Positions 22,451 to 32,746 of a stretch of 64,000 nucleotides of DNA are shown piece by piece. Origin of the DNA: Benincasa hispida. Taxonomy: Eukaryota; Streptophyta; Magnoliopsida; Cucurbitales; Cucurbitaceae. Each line of letters starts with the position of its first letter. Position 1 is the stretch's first letter. The notes beneath the pieces are model-generated. The model was given only the letters and a program-made list of their open reading frames with translations, did no database searches and was not told the origin of the DNA. The stretch is from the NCBI RefSeq assembly GCF_009727055.1, contig NC_052349.1, forward strand, positions 48,838,085-48,902,084, read 5' to 3'. The translations under genes and the position numbers were made by a program.

Positions 22451-23694
22451 AATTGAAGGTGAATGCATCCCTTCCAGACGAGCAGTTGTTCAAACTTGAA
22501 GAATTGCCATGGTATGCAGATGTTGTCAATTTCTTGGTCTGTAAGCAATTTCCGAAAAATTACACAGCCCACCAACAGAAGGGACTCATTCATGAATGTA
22601 AATCCTACTACTGGAACGAGCTGAATCTTTACAGAAGGGGACCAGACCAGATCTTGCAACTCTGTGTGGTAGAGACTTCTTTTCAATGCATACTTTTTCA
22701 ATGCCATGACTCACCCTATGATGGACATTTCGGGGAACAACGCACAACAGCAAAAGTGTTACAAAGTGGGTATTAATGGCCAACTCTATTTAAGGATGCG
22801 CGAGACTATTCTATGAAATGCAAAAAGTGCCAACACATGGGAAACATTTCAGGGAAGAATGCGATGCCAATGAACATTATATTGGAATTGGAACTCTTCG
22901 ACGTGTGGGGCATAGACTTCATGGGACCATTTCCATCATCAAATGGTCACAAGTACATTCTATTAGTCGTCGATTATGTCTCCAAGTGGATTGAAGCGGT
23001 ATCATGCATCGCAAATGATGTGGCGACATTCTCCAGATTCTTACAGAGAAACAACTTCACTCGTTTTGGCACCCCACATGCCACAATAAGTGATGAAGGC
23101 TCCCACTTTGTTAATGGAATCATTAACAAACTGCTGCTCAAGTACAATGTTCGTCATAAGATTGGCACTGCATATCACCCCCAAACAAACGGCCAAGCCG
23201 AGGTGTCTAATAGAGAAATCAAGTTGATTCTAGAAAAGGTGGTGAATCCCTCACAAGAGGATTGGGCCATGAAGCTTGATGATGCCTTATGGGCATACAG
23301 GATTGCCTATAAAACATCCATAGGCATGTCCCCGTATGCGTTGGTGTTTGGGAAGGCATGTGATTTACCACTGGAATTAGAGCATAAGGTATTGTGGGCA
23401 GTGAAGAAGCTTAACTTTGATTTGAGGATTGCAGGGGAGGAGAGAAAACTTTAGTTACTCGAGCTAGACGAATGGAGACTTCAAGTGTATGAAAATGCCA
23501 AGATCTACAAAGAACGACAAAGCGTTGGCATGACAAACGACTGTGTGAAAAGAATCTCTAGGTTGGTCAGAAGGTCTTGATATTCATTCTAGGCTACGAC
23601 TCTTTCTGGGAAAATTGAAATCACGTTGGTCCGGACCATTCATAATTAAAGAAGTATTCCCGCACGGTGCGGTTGAATTAACAAATGAAGAAGG
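22451..23694 (+). pseudogene. At2 integrase, split by Co5 (continues at 32747)
   Basis: Integrase inserts the cDNA into the host chromosome. Zinc-binding HHCC part: [11 protein letters not shown] (about 22702-22735) and [11 protein letters not shown] (22813-22845). Core DDE: Asp in GIDFMGPF (22915), Asp in [10 protein letters not shown] (about 23090), Glu in [12 protein letters not shown] (about 23200). Then [20 protein letters not shown] and, after a TAG at 23452, LDEWRLQVYENAKIYKE with frameshifts, and the GPY-like tail ending ELTNEEG at 23694. There Co5 interrupts it. The tail resumes at 32747 (TNAFKVNRQRVK). Stops at 22774 and 23452. Confidence 0.92.
23690..23694. repeat. Target-site duplication of Co5, left copy (GAAGG)
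   Basis: GAAGG here and at 32742-32746. Removal of Co5 joins the At2 coding frame exactly (..NEEG-TNAF..). Confidence 0.94.
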
Positions 23695-23841
23695 TGTTGG
23701 ATTTTATGTTCTAAAACTCGTAATTTGTAAATTGATAAACATATTTTGTTTTGTTTTACGATAAAATCGTTAATGAAATTGTAATCTTGAATCCAATAAA
23801 CTAAGGTCCTGAGGCTATTTAATGTAGATTTGAACTTTATG

Positions 23842-25169
23842 TGTAATGCCCGGATCCTTACACATTATGATCCGACCGCTACGACATGCATACTTAGACT
23901 TTTCTATCATGAGAAGAGTTCTAGAAGCATAATTTCAAAGAACATATCTCAATTTTATTAATTAGATAGAAAAACTATATAAAAAGTTTATTTATCAAAA
24001 CACCAGGATCCATAAAACAATAGCGTGGTGGTACAAAATGCATATGCCTATAATAGTGAGTTTGACGGTTGGCCATTTGAGTGATGTCCAATTCTACCAT
24101 CTACGTTGTGTCCTTACCTACAAAGTCTATAAAAATATAGGATGAGTATATAATATACCAGTAAGCAGTTCTCACGTAGGGTAGTGACCAAATGCACAAT
24201 CACAAGTGTTCTCTTTTAGCCTCACAGAACTTCCTCACTCACACGATTCTTTGTTACTGAGATTTGTTTGAGAATGGGTTAAATCTTCGGCAAAGGGTTC
24301 TATTTATGGTAGTTTTCAGCTCTTCTCAACAAATCATCCTACAGGTGGCTTCTTTAGAATTACTTAGGGTTTAAGGTTTCCTCTCAATAAGACACCTAAT
24401 CTTGGCTAATGTTTGCCCTTACGTCATCATTCTTTGTTTGTATTCAATTTTAATGTTTTTCTATGTATAATCTATAAGATCGTGGCCAAATTCAACGCAT
24501 AATCCACGCTTCTATCCAAATCTCGCTCTCTTTGTTCTCAGAATCTCGCTCTCTCCAGCTTTCTCACTAGTTTAGCTCTCGCGACTTTCGCTCTCGCTTC
24601 TCGCTGTCATTGGTCGCGCTCTCACTCTCGCTGGTCTCAGTCGCGCTCTCGCTCTCGCTCTCGCTCTCGCTCCACTCTTGCTCTCGCTCCCGCTTCTCGC
24701 CCGCTCTTGCTCCCGCTCTTGCTCTCGCTTTCGCTCCGTCTTTATTACTGTCTCGCTAAGAATTCTCGCTTCTCCAATGTTCTCTTCCAATCTCGCTAGT
24801 TTTCACGCGTGGTTGCCTTCACTGCTTGTGGATTCCACTTCCTTTTTTTAACTCTTTCAAATTTTAAGAGTATATGGGCAATTAATTCACCTCCAATTCT
24901 TCCAATGAGCAGTGCCCAAACAAAAAGTTATCTACTACCCGTTGTCTCCTGAATTAGCTAGCGTCCAACTTCTAATTAATCCTCATGATTCTGCTCCCTC
25001 ATTCATTATTTTTGGATAATGAATAAATTTCCAATTAATCCAATAAATTTCCAATTTCCAATTATTCATATTTTTTCCTTCTAAATTTCCACCCCTTTAA
25101 ATAAAATTTCGTCCTGCTTAATATTTGACATTTTAATTTCCTGTATGCGTACAAATCTGGGTCGTTACA
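23842..25169 (-). repeat. Ch1 3' LTR
   Basis: Minus-strand start TGTAACGACCCAG at 25169. Contains the (CTCGCT)n-rich array at about 24525-24750. Its inner segment 23930-24210 matches the Ch2 LTR at 63510-63790 but not the corresponding part of Ch1's other LTR, which carries different sequence at 29775-30060. Confidence 0.92.
24525..24750 (-). repeat. GAGCGA/CTCGCT hexamer-rich array in Ch1 3' LTR
   Basis: Imperfect repeats of CTCGCT/CTCTCG on plus, GAGCGA/GAGAGC on the element's strand. A minus frame over it encodes a run of Arg-Ala/Arg-Glu residues and is a by-product of the repeat, not a protein gene. Confidence 0.85.
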
Positions 25170-25185
25170 TTCTTCCCCCCTTAAG
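25170..25185 (-). promoter_or_regulatory. Ch1 polypurine tract
   Basis: Minus strand CTTAAGGGGGGAAGAA immediately before the LTR start TGTAACGACC at 25169. This is the classical plus-strand primer of Ty3/Gypsy elements. Confidence 0.88.
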
Positions 25186-25257
25186 AACTTTTGTCCTCGA
25201 AAGTTTCTTGGTTCTTAAAAAGATAAGAGTATTTGTCTTTCATCTCTTCTTGTCGTT

Positions 25258-25690
25258 CTCATGTAGCTTCTTCCACTTGCTGATTTTTCCAGAGAACCTT
25301 CACTAAACTTATTTCTCGATTACAAAGCGACTTCTTCTCTCTTGCTAGGATGCAAACCGGAGTCTCCTCCTATTCCAAGTTTTCACTTATTTGTAGAGGT
25401 TCATAATTTACTACATGTGATGGGTCAAACACGTATTTTCGAAGCATCAATACATGGAAGACATTATGTATGGTAGAAAATGTGGGTAGTAATGCCAATT
25501 GGTAAGCTACTTGGCTAATACGTTCTAATATTTTAAAGGGTCCAATGAAACGAGGGCTAAGCTTGCCTTTTCGTCCGAAACGCATAATGCCCTTCATTGG
25601 TGCTACCTTTAGAAATACGTGATCTCCTATTTTGAATTCTAGCTCTTTTCGACGGTTATCAACATAATTCTTCTGTCTGCTTTGAGCTAT
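25258..25690 (-). pseudogene. Ch1 integrase C-terminus (GPY/F module) and chromodomain relic
   Basis: Minus 25370-25597: MKGIMRFGRKGKLSPRFIGP, then FKILERISQVAYQLALLP and VFHVLMLRKYVFDPSHVV, the GPY/F-type module. After one stop, about 25380-25258 read EETPVCILAREKK...LVKVLWKNQQVEEAT followed by TGA where the family has Trp (ATWE). That is the aromatic-cage chromodomain core, which in chromoviruses is thought to bind modified histone tails and steer insertion. The cage Trp is lost, and frames are broken. Confidence 0.82.
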
Positions 25691-26430
25691 TCACATTCTT
25701 TCCCGAATTAGCTTAATTGACTCTGATGTTTGCTGCACCAATTCAGGTCCTAGTAGTGTTCGCTCTCCGACTTCATCCCAATGTACAGGGGATCTGCATT
25801 TCTTTCCGTATAATGCTTTGAAGGGAGTCATACCAATTGTCGCATGATAACTATTATTATAAGCAAATTCTATAAGATGTATCTGCGAATCCCATGCTTC
25901 AGTAAAATCCAAAGTACATGCCCTCAGCATGTCCTCTAGGATTTGATTAACTCGTTCTATTTGGCCATCAGTTTGTGGATGGAAAGCTGTGCTGAAATTT
26001 AGCTGTGTGCCTGTTGCTTTCTGTAAAATTTTCCAGAACTTGGAGACGAAACGAGGGTCTCGATCTGAAATAATTGATACAAGGATTCCATGTAACCGGA
26101 TGACCTCTTTTAAGTACATTTGAGCTAGTGCTTCCATAGTGTGAGTAGTTTTGCATTGTAGGAAGTGGGCCGATTTGGTGAGTCGATCACCCAAATCATG
26201 TTGTGGCCTTTAACAGTTCTCGGGAGTCCTGAGATGAAGTCCATAGAAATATGTTCCCATTTCCATTCTGGAACATTGAGAGGCTGAAGGAGTCCTTGTG
26301 GTCTTGCTGTAGAGCTTTCACCTATTGACAAACAAAACATTTACATACATAGTCGGCTATATCCTTTTTCATACAGTAATGTGCTTTCAAGTCTCAATAC
26401 ATTTTAGTACTCCCAGAATGTATTGAAAAT
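25691..26430 (-). pseudogene. Ch1 integrase
   Basis: Minus 25691-26194 and 26125-26340 in two frames: [20 protein letters not shown] (first catalytic Asp in MDFISGLP), DRLTKSAHF, then [15 protein letters not shown] (second Asp), [20 protein letters not shown] (Glu in QIERVNQ), [20 protein letters not shown] and [12 protein letters not shown] frameshift lies near 26165 between the first two blocks. The upstream HHCC finger is partly readable at 26340-26430 (HSGSTKMY, CFVCQ). Catalytic residues are all present, but the frame is broken. Confidence 0.92.
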
Positions 26431-27330
26431 CATGATTCATGAGCTTTCTTCAGTAGTTCTTTCTTGATTTCTTCATCATATGGTACACATAGACACCCAC
26501 GGTAGAGGAGTGCAGAGTCTGAGGCTGTAGATAGTTCATTGGTTTCTCCATTTTCTGACTGTAGTTGTTTGTTTAGGTATTTCTCTATTTGTTGTGCATC
26601 AATTATCCTTTGCCTTAATGCAGGTCTTGCAATTAACTGTGCTATTTGAGTTGTGAAGGTTTCTGGTATCAGTGAGATCTCAGCTCTTTCAAGATCATCT
26701 ATTATGTGTTTGGAGATGGTACTTAGAGCTGCTGTATGTGCTGACTTTCTGCTAAGAGCATCAGCAACAATGTTAGCTTTTCCTGGATGATAGAAGATCT
26801 CACAGTCGTAGTCTTTGACTAATTCTAACCATCTTCGCTGCCTCATATTTAACTCTTTTTGGATAAAGAAGTACTTAAGGCTTTTATGATCTGTATAAAT
26901 TTGGATCTTTTCCCCATATAAGTAATGTCTCCATATCTTTAAGGCAAAGACTATGGCAGCTAATTCCAAGTCATGGAACGGGATAATTTGTTCATAAGGT
27001 TTTAGTTTCTCTTGAAGCATTGCTATATATCTTTCCGTGTTGCAGCAATACACAACCAAGCCCCTTCTTCGATGCGTCTTTGTACACGGTTAAACCCCCT
27101 GATCCGTCAGGTATAGTGAGAATAGGGGTTCGTGGTCAATCTTTCTTTTAGTTCCTGGAAGCTTTGCTCACATGCTTTGTTCCAGAAAAAAGGATTATTC
27201 TGCTTCGTGAGGTTGGTTAAGGGTAATGCTATACTTGAGAGAAATTCTTCACAAATCGTCTATAATATCCTGCTAATCCAGGGAAGCTGGCGCACTTCGC
27301 TGACTGTTGTTGGCGAGGCCACTTTGCTAA
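26430..27330 (-). pseudogene. Ch1 RNase H
   Basis: Minus 26430-27059: [20 protein letters not shown] (catalytic Glu in DLELAA), [20 protein letters not shown] (Asp in YTDH), [27 protein letters not shown] (Asp). It then runs into the linker with [20 protein letters not shown] before the integrase finger. The part 27060-27330 (RT thumb and the first RNase H Asp) is frameshifted. One open frame of 209 codons survives, the longest well-preserved piece of Ch1 pol. Confidence 0.9.
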
Positions 27331-28020
27331 CTATTTCAATCTTAGCAGGATCCATGAGATTCCTTCTTGCTTTACAATATGCCGTAGGTAGGCAACTTGT
27401 CGCGTCCAAAACTCACACTTAGAGAATTTGGCATTCAACTTTTCATTTCTTAATATGGAAAGGACGTCCCTAAGATGGTTTTTCATGTTCTGCCTCAGAC
27501 ATGGAATAGACCAAAATATCATCTTAATATATGATCACAAAGTTATCAAGATGGTCCTTAAAAATTCTATTTCATCAAGTCCATGAAGGCTAAGGGAGCA
27601 TTTGTTAATCCAACAGGGCATTCTCAACGGAATTTCATTAATGGCATACTTGTTCGGAAAGCAGTGTCTTGTGGGTTATATCGACTCCTTGATTCATAGT
27701 TACCAGATCGTAAGTCTATTTTGGAGAATACTGAGAGTTCCTTTGTAATTGATTCAAATAGGTCCATTCAAATGCGTGGGAGTGAATATTTATTCTTTTT
27801 GTCAACTTATTCAACTCCCAGATAAAATATTACATAAACGCATTGATCCGATCCTTTTTCTTAACAAATTAAAACAGGTGCTCCCCATGGAGTCACGGCT
27901 AGGGCGTTATAAATCCCTTATCTTAACAATTCTATGTAATTGTATTTTGAGTTCTTTTAATCCAATTGTGCCATTCTATTATGGTGCTTTAGATATTGGT
28001 TCAACTCCGGGGAAATAGAT
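27331..28020 (-). pseudogene. Ch1 reverse transcriptase, badly broken
   Basis: Blocks readable on the minus strand in different frames: PISKAP and LKELKIQL (about 27930-28010), VFSKIDLRSG (about 27700-27730), TAFRTSM and GLTNAP (27590-27660), then the region of the catalytic IDDILVYS block (about 27500-27530, decayed; one catalytic Asp codon is still recognisable), and [20 protein letters not shown] followed by CEFW. Several stops and indels. This is the most decayed domain of Ch1. Confidence 0.82.
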
Positions 28021-28387
28021 CTATACACAAATCTATCCTCGATTCGGTGGTAAACCCGGTAAGCTTCTTCTGGGAATACATCTTCAAATTCTCTTATTAT
28101 AGGAATAGCCTTAATTTTCATCCTTTTGGTTTCGTAAAGTTACTACGCTTTGTTAAATATGCCCAAGCTCCATGATTGAGCAAATGTTTAGTTTTTAAGA
28201 CTGAAATTATTCTTGGGACTGATTGTGTGTTAGAACTCTTAAACTTAAACTTGGTTTCTGTTGGAAGGTTAAATATGACCTCTTTATTTATGGCAATCTA
28301 TGCTTGCATAGTTTATGCTAACCAGTCCATACCTAGTATTATGTTCAAAATCACTTATGTCTAGGATGATAAGGGTCACCCCTAGTT

Positions 28388-28700
28388 TATGTTTCTGATA
28401 CTGATAACTCACAGTTTTCTACTACTGAGTGGGTCAACATAGATACTCCGGTAGGAGTAGCTACGAATAGAATGTAGCCTAAGGGCTTTGATGTTAATTG
28501 AGCATGTTGTGCAGATGTTGTAGAGATGAATGAGATGACTAGAGCCCGAATCAATAAAGTGAAGGCATAATACCCGAGGATGGGGTCATGTACCTGTAAC
28601 CACTTGCATCTTGATCCTCTGCCTCTTGACGTGTAACAGTAAACACCCGTCTTTTCTGTTGTTGGTAACCTTGTTATAGTAGGCTGGGTGGTCTGGGCAG
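28388..28700 (-). pseudogene. Ch1 aspartic protease
   Basis: The active-site DSGSS is intact at 28552-28538 (minus) in the frame F-I-D-S-G-S-S-H, one frame away from the longer open frame that reads SFISTTSAQ, KPLGYILFVATPTGV and VVENCELS. So a frameshift separates active site and core. These blocks are typical of Tekay-like retropepsins. Separates gag from RT. Confidence 0.8.
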
Positions 28701-29440
28701 TTGATACTTGGTTGATGAACTTTGGGGAAGTCTTTGTATAGTGACCTGTCTGGCCGCAATTGAAACACACCCCTTATGTTCCGAAAACATTGCCCCGAAA
28801 AAAATATCACCAAAAAAAGACCTGATTGGTTGTTTTCCATAATTTCTACACTTAGAATATGTGAATGTTCGGCTCTTCTATTGTGACTGTATGCCCTGAG
28901 TGCTTTGGGAAATTTTTTCTTGCCGTTGTGAACGTTGGAAGCCTTGTTGGGTGAATTTCCTCTTTTGATTTGGCATGAATCCTCGTTCTGAAGTTAAGGT
29001 TTTGGCAGCAAGATCTACTTCCATGAGTAAGGTCGACTCGAGGGTAAGGACATACTATTTGTGTCGGAAAGCAGTAACAATGCCTCGAATGCCTTATCTT
29101 AATCCCCAAATAAACCTTTTCACCTTCTTCTCTTCTGTGTTCACTAGTCGAAGGACAGAGTGAGACAAACGATCAAATTTTCGTTCATACTCTGCCACCG
29201 ACATGTTCTCTTGATGAAGATTAAGAAATTCCACTTCCTTTTGACATCTCACTGTCAAAGGGAAATACTTGTTGTAAAAAGCCTGATTGAATTGTTGCCA
29301 TGAGACTGTACCTTTGACTGTTCTTTGTGTGGATTCCCACCAGAACTTTGCATCGTATCTTAACATGAAGGTGGCACAATTTACTTTTTGTTCTTCTGGG
29401 ATGTTCATATGGCGGAAAATAGTTCTATTTCTAATTCAAT
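28701..29440 (-). pseudogene. Ch1 gag with zinc knuckle
   Basis: Minus 29094-29408: MNIPEEQKVNCATFMLRYDA, KFWWESTQRTV, WQQFNQAFYNKYFP, EVEFLNLHQENMSVAEYERK, FDRLSHSV; this is the retrotransposon gag capsid domain. The nucleocapsid knuckle at about 28717-28770 is CFNCGQTGHYTKTS: the fourth ligand Cys of CX2CX4HX4C is Ser. Frameshifts lie between 28850 and 29100. The gag N-terminus extends toward the primer site at 29681 but is decayed. Confidence 0.9.
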
Positions 29441-29669
29441 GTTATAGTTGGATGTACGGATGATTCGTTAAATATTGAAGGATGGAACGTCGTGTATTCT
29501 CAAATCATTTTTTTTAACTCATACCTATATTTACTAAATTATTTACTAAATTACTTGTTCGAAAATTCCACTTACCAGCATATTTGGCATGGCTATGGGC
29601 ATCACTCAACAGGCTGAACCATCAAATACCACGACTCTTCTAATGCAATAGAGCCTATTTGGCCCAAAC

Positions 29670-29681
29670 GCTCTAATACCA
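29670..29681 (-). promoter_or_regulatory. Ch1 primer-binding site (tRNA-iMet type)
   Basis: Minus strand TGGTATTAGAGC, one mismatch to TGGTATCAGAGC, three bases inside the LTR end at 29685. It fixes the minus orientation. Confidence 0.9.
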
Positions 29682-30153
29682 AACTGTAACGACCAGATCC
29701 TTACACATTATGATCCGACCGCTACGACATGCATACTTAGACTTTTCTATCATGAGAAGAGTTCTGGAAACATAATTTACACCTAATTAAAACTTGATTT
29801 TAATGTAATCGTGAACAAACATCATGCATGGGTCCCTTGTAGAGAAACGTGTTCTAAACATGTAATGCAATATAACAATGAACATAACTATGCAACATAA
29901 TAAAGGTACACTACCATAGAACATTTAAAGAGATGGTGAGATAAACTACTTACCTTGACGGTGATATAATTATTCCTTATTAATCTTTATGATTTGATCA
30001 GTAGAGCTTTCCCTTTTTTAAACTAAAAGGAAATTTGGGCAGCACCTTACCCGAGCTTTTTTCTCTTTTAGCCTCACACGAACTTCCTCACTCACACGAT
30101 TCTTTGTTACTGAGATTTGTTTGAGAATGGTTTAAATCTTCGGCAAAGGGTCC

Positions 30154-30161
30154 TATTTATA
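30154..30161 (-). promoter_or_regulatory. TATA box, Ch1 5' LTR
   Basis: TATAAATA on the minus strand in the context ACTATAAATAGG. In the other LTR the same site reads CATAAATA (about 24303-24310). Confidence 0.6.
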
Positions 30162-30399
30162 GTAGTCTTCAGCTCTTCTCAGTGTGACAAATCATCCTAC
30201 AGGTGGCTTCTTTAGAATTACTTAGGGTTTAAGGATTCCTCTCAATAGAAGCCTAATTCTTGGCTAACGTTTACCCTTACGTCATCATTCTTTGTTTGTA
30301 TTCAATTTTAGGGTTTTTCTATGTATAATCTATAAGATCGTGGCCAAATTCAACGCATAATCCACGCTTCTGTCCAAATCTCGCTTTCTTTGTTCTTAG

Positions 30400-30660
30400 A
30401 ATCTCGCTCTCTCCAACTTTCTCACTGGTTTAGCTCTCGCGACTTCCACTCTCGCTGTCGCTGTCGCTGGTCGCGCTCTCGCTCTCGCTGGTCTCGGTCG
30501 CGCTCTCGCTCCCGCTCCCGCTTTTGCTCTCACTCTCGTTCTCGTTCTCGCTTTTGCTCTCGCCCGCTCTTACTCCCGCTCTTGCTCTCTCTCCCGCTCC
30601 TGCTCCTGCTCCTGCTCCTGCTCCCCCTCTTTCCTACTGTCTCGCAATGAATCTCGCTCT
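30400..30660 (-). repeat. GAGCGA/CTCGCT-rich array in Ch1 5' LTR
   Basis: Same array as at 24525-24750, with different unit composition (CTCGCT, CTGTCG, CTCCTG variants), located about 240-500 bp upstream of the TATA box on the element's strand. Confidence 0.85.
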
Positions 30661-31076
30661 CTTTACTCTCGCTCTCTCCAATGTTCTCTCCAATCTCGCT
30701 AGTTTTCACGCGTGGTTGCCTTCACTGCTTGTGGATTCCATTTCCTCTTTTTAACTCTTTCAAATTTTAAGAGTATATGGGCAATTAATCACCTCCAATT
30801 CTTCCAATGAGCAGTGCCCAAACAAAAAGTTATCTACTACCCGTTGTCTCCTGAATTAGCTAGCGTCCAACTTCTAATTAATCCTCCATGATTCTGCTCC
30901 CTCATTCATTATTTTTGGATAATGAATAAATTTCCAATTAATCAAATAAATTTCCAATTTCCAATTATTCATATTTTTTCCTTCTAAATTTCCACCCCTT
31001 TAAATAAAATTTCGTCCTGCTTAATATTTGACATTTAATTTCCTGTATGCGTACAAATCTGGGTCGTTACATTATG

Positions 31077-32741
31077 TGATGACATAAAACATTGATCAAG
31101 TTCGAGTATATAGCCTAAAATGGTCTATAGTATAGGGATGAGGTTGGACGCCTTGTTCTGGGGACACTATGGATGTGGCCCACTTTGTAGTTAGTACAAA
31201 CGATGTAATTCTGAATCGTTCATTTAGAGATTTGTGAGTGGGGGCATCCTATGCAATGAGTTTGTATAAGACTGGACCACGACTTAGTCACTTTTACTTT
31301 ATAACACCATTTACTGTATAAAACTGACTAATTCAAATTTGATGACCTAGGTAACTCGATATCAATCTTGAGCTAACTATGAACTCCTGTTTATTCGGGA
31401 ATATCCTTAGATCTGCATGGGTGAGAGCAGCTCAACAATGCTGGCTCAATAAGCATCCCATTTTAGGGGTAAGACCGGGTAAATAATTGGGGACATAGGG
31501 TGCAGGACGAACTTCACTCCTACCCGTCTCTAGTGGTAGTAGATAGGTTGTTCCCTTAAGTGCTGACTTCAGAATTAGAACAAGAGGCCCCACCCTCTCA
31601 CTAGGCTGAGAGGGACTCGATTTGTTGGTTAGATAACAAATCAATTGTTCTTTAGAGGTTCAATGGAACTGAAGGAAAAGAAGTGTTCTCGGGGGTAAAA
31701 TGGTATTTTGACCCAGCCAAGACCATGAACAACATGTGAAAGATCAACTTACTTGTTATAGTGAGGGGAGTGCAACTACGGGACTTTAATGGAATGACCT
31801 GTTAGTTAACAAATGTTGATTAATTAGGTTAAAGAGTTTTACCGGTTAATCTCAGATTGTTGGAGCCCATGATCTGTAGGTCCATTAGGTCCCCCTGCTA
31901 GCTCATATGGATTAAACTTAGAACAGTATGTTGGATTAATTCAAATTGTTCGAATTAAGAAAAGGGATTAAAACCGACAAGTATATGCGATATCACTATC
32001 GATTTTTTGTATGACGCTCTATATTCAAATGTGATTTGAATTTCAAAAATATGAATGTGGATTCATGTTCGCGAGGTCAAAATTAGTCAATAGGGTCAAA
32101 ACTATAAAAAGTCAAAGGGTTGACTTTTTTTGCTAAAAGTCAAAGTTTGACTTTGACCAAATAGAAAAAGACCATTTTGCCCTTGACTAAGAGTTAGTGA
32201 AATTATTCAACATTTTGTGGATAATCTCACTAACTTAAGTGGGCTATGTGTAAACATTATAGAATGACACATAGCCCACTTTGGTTTAGTGCTTTGTGAG
32301 GTGTTGAATTTTGGTGAGTTTTTACATCCATTAGATGCATGTAATTGTTTAATAAAAAGAGGTTTTTGAAATCTTTTTCTCTCCTTCTTGGGAAATTTTC
32401 TTTCTAATTTTTTTTCCATAATTCTCACCAAAATTTCTCCTTTCTTTCACACATTAACCTTGAACCACCATTTCTTCCCCTTTTCATTCCTTCATTCACC
32501 GGGTCCCACAACTCGGTTCTGAGTCCAGAGAATAGAGGGTAAACTCTAGTGGTGGTCCGGAAGAGTTCAGGTCGAGATTTAGTGAGGAAAAGTTTTTTTT
32601 GGGAGCTACAAAGGTTGTACTCTACTCCTTTTTAATTTACTGTTTTTCCTCTTTTTTTTTGCATGTTTTTTCCTTTTAATTAAAAGCAATTAGAGTGTAA
32701 TTAGATCCTTATTCCGCTGCGTATGTCTCGTGTTCCATCAG
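31077..32741 (+). repeat. Co5 LTR, right segment
   Basis: Continues the Co5 head across the Ch1 insertion and its TTATG duplication. Contains a dense cluster of TTGAC/GTCAA cores at 32085-32195, a 14-bp-stem hairpin at 32238-32280, and the LTR terminus CCATCA at 32736-32741. Minus frames at 31432-31644 and 32207-32431 are LTR sequence. Confidence 0.88.
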
Positions 32742-32746
32742 AAGGG

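Larger units (their letters stand above)
23842..31071 (-). mobile_element. Ch1: chromovirus (Ty3/Gypsy, Tekay-like), minus strand
   Basis: LTRs 23842-25169 and 29685-31071 share TGTAA-GACC / GGTCGTTACA ends. TTATG is duplicated at 23837-23841 and 31072-31076. On the minus strand: 5' LTR (right), primer site 29670-29681, gag with zinc knuckle, protease, RT, RNase H, integrase, chromodomain relic, polypurine tract 25170-25185, 3' LTR (left). Total 7.2 kb. Order and the chromodomain place it among chromoviruses, which target heterochromatin. Many stops and frameshifts; inactive. Confidence 0.93.
29685..31071 (-). repeat. Ch1 5' LTR
   Basis: Minus start at 31071, end at 29685. A TATA-like TATAAATA on the minus strand is at 30161-30154. 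The GAGCGA-rich array (30400-30660) is therefore upstream of it, in U3. Plus frames at 30390-30754 are repeat translations. Confidence 0.92.
23695..32741 (+). mobile_element. Co5: solo Copia LTR, interrupted by Ch1
   Basis: Head TGTTGGATTTTATGTTC at 23695-23841, then after Ch1 the rest at 31077-32741, ending TTCCGCTGCGTATGTC...CCATCA. Perfect GAAGG flanking duplication and no internal region define a solo LTR (about 1.8 kb), the product of LTR-LTR recombination. The related Co6 carries an iMet primer site beside the same LTR type. The long LTR and primer suggest a Copia family; no coding part of that family is in the window, so the superfamily is inferred. Confidence 0.88.

Noticed and set aside
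24572..24790. Arg-rich 72-codon minus frame
   Set aside because: Translation of the GAGCGA array in the Ch1 LTR.
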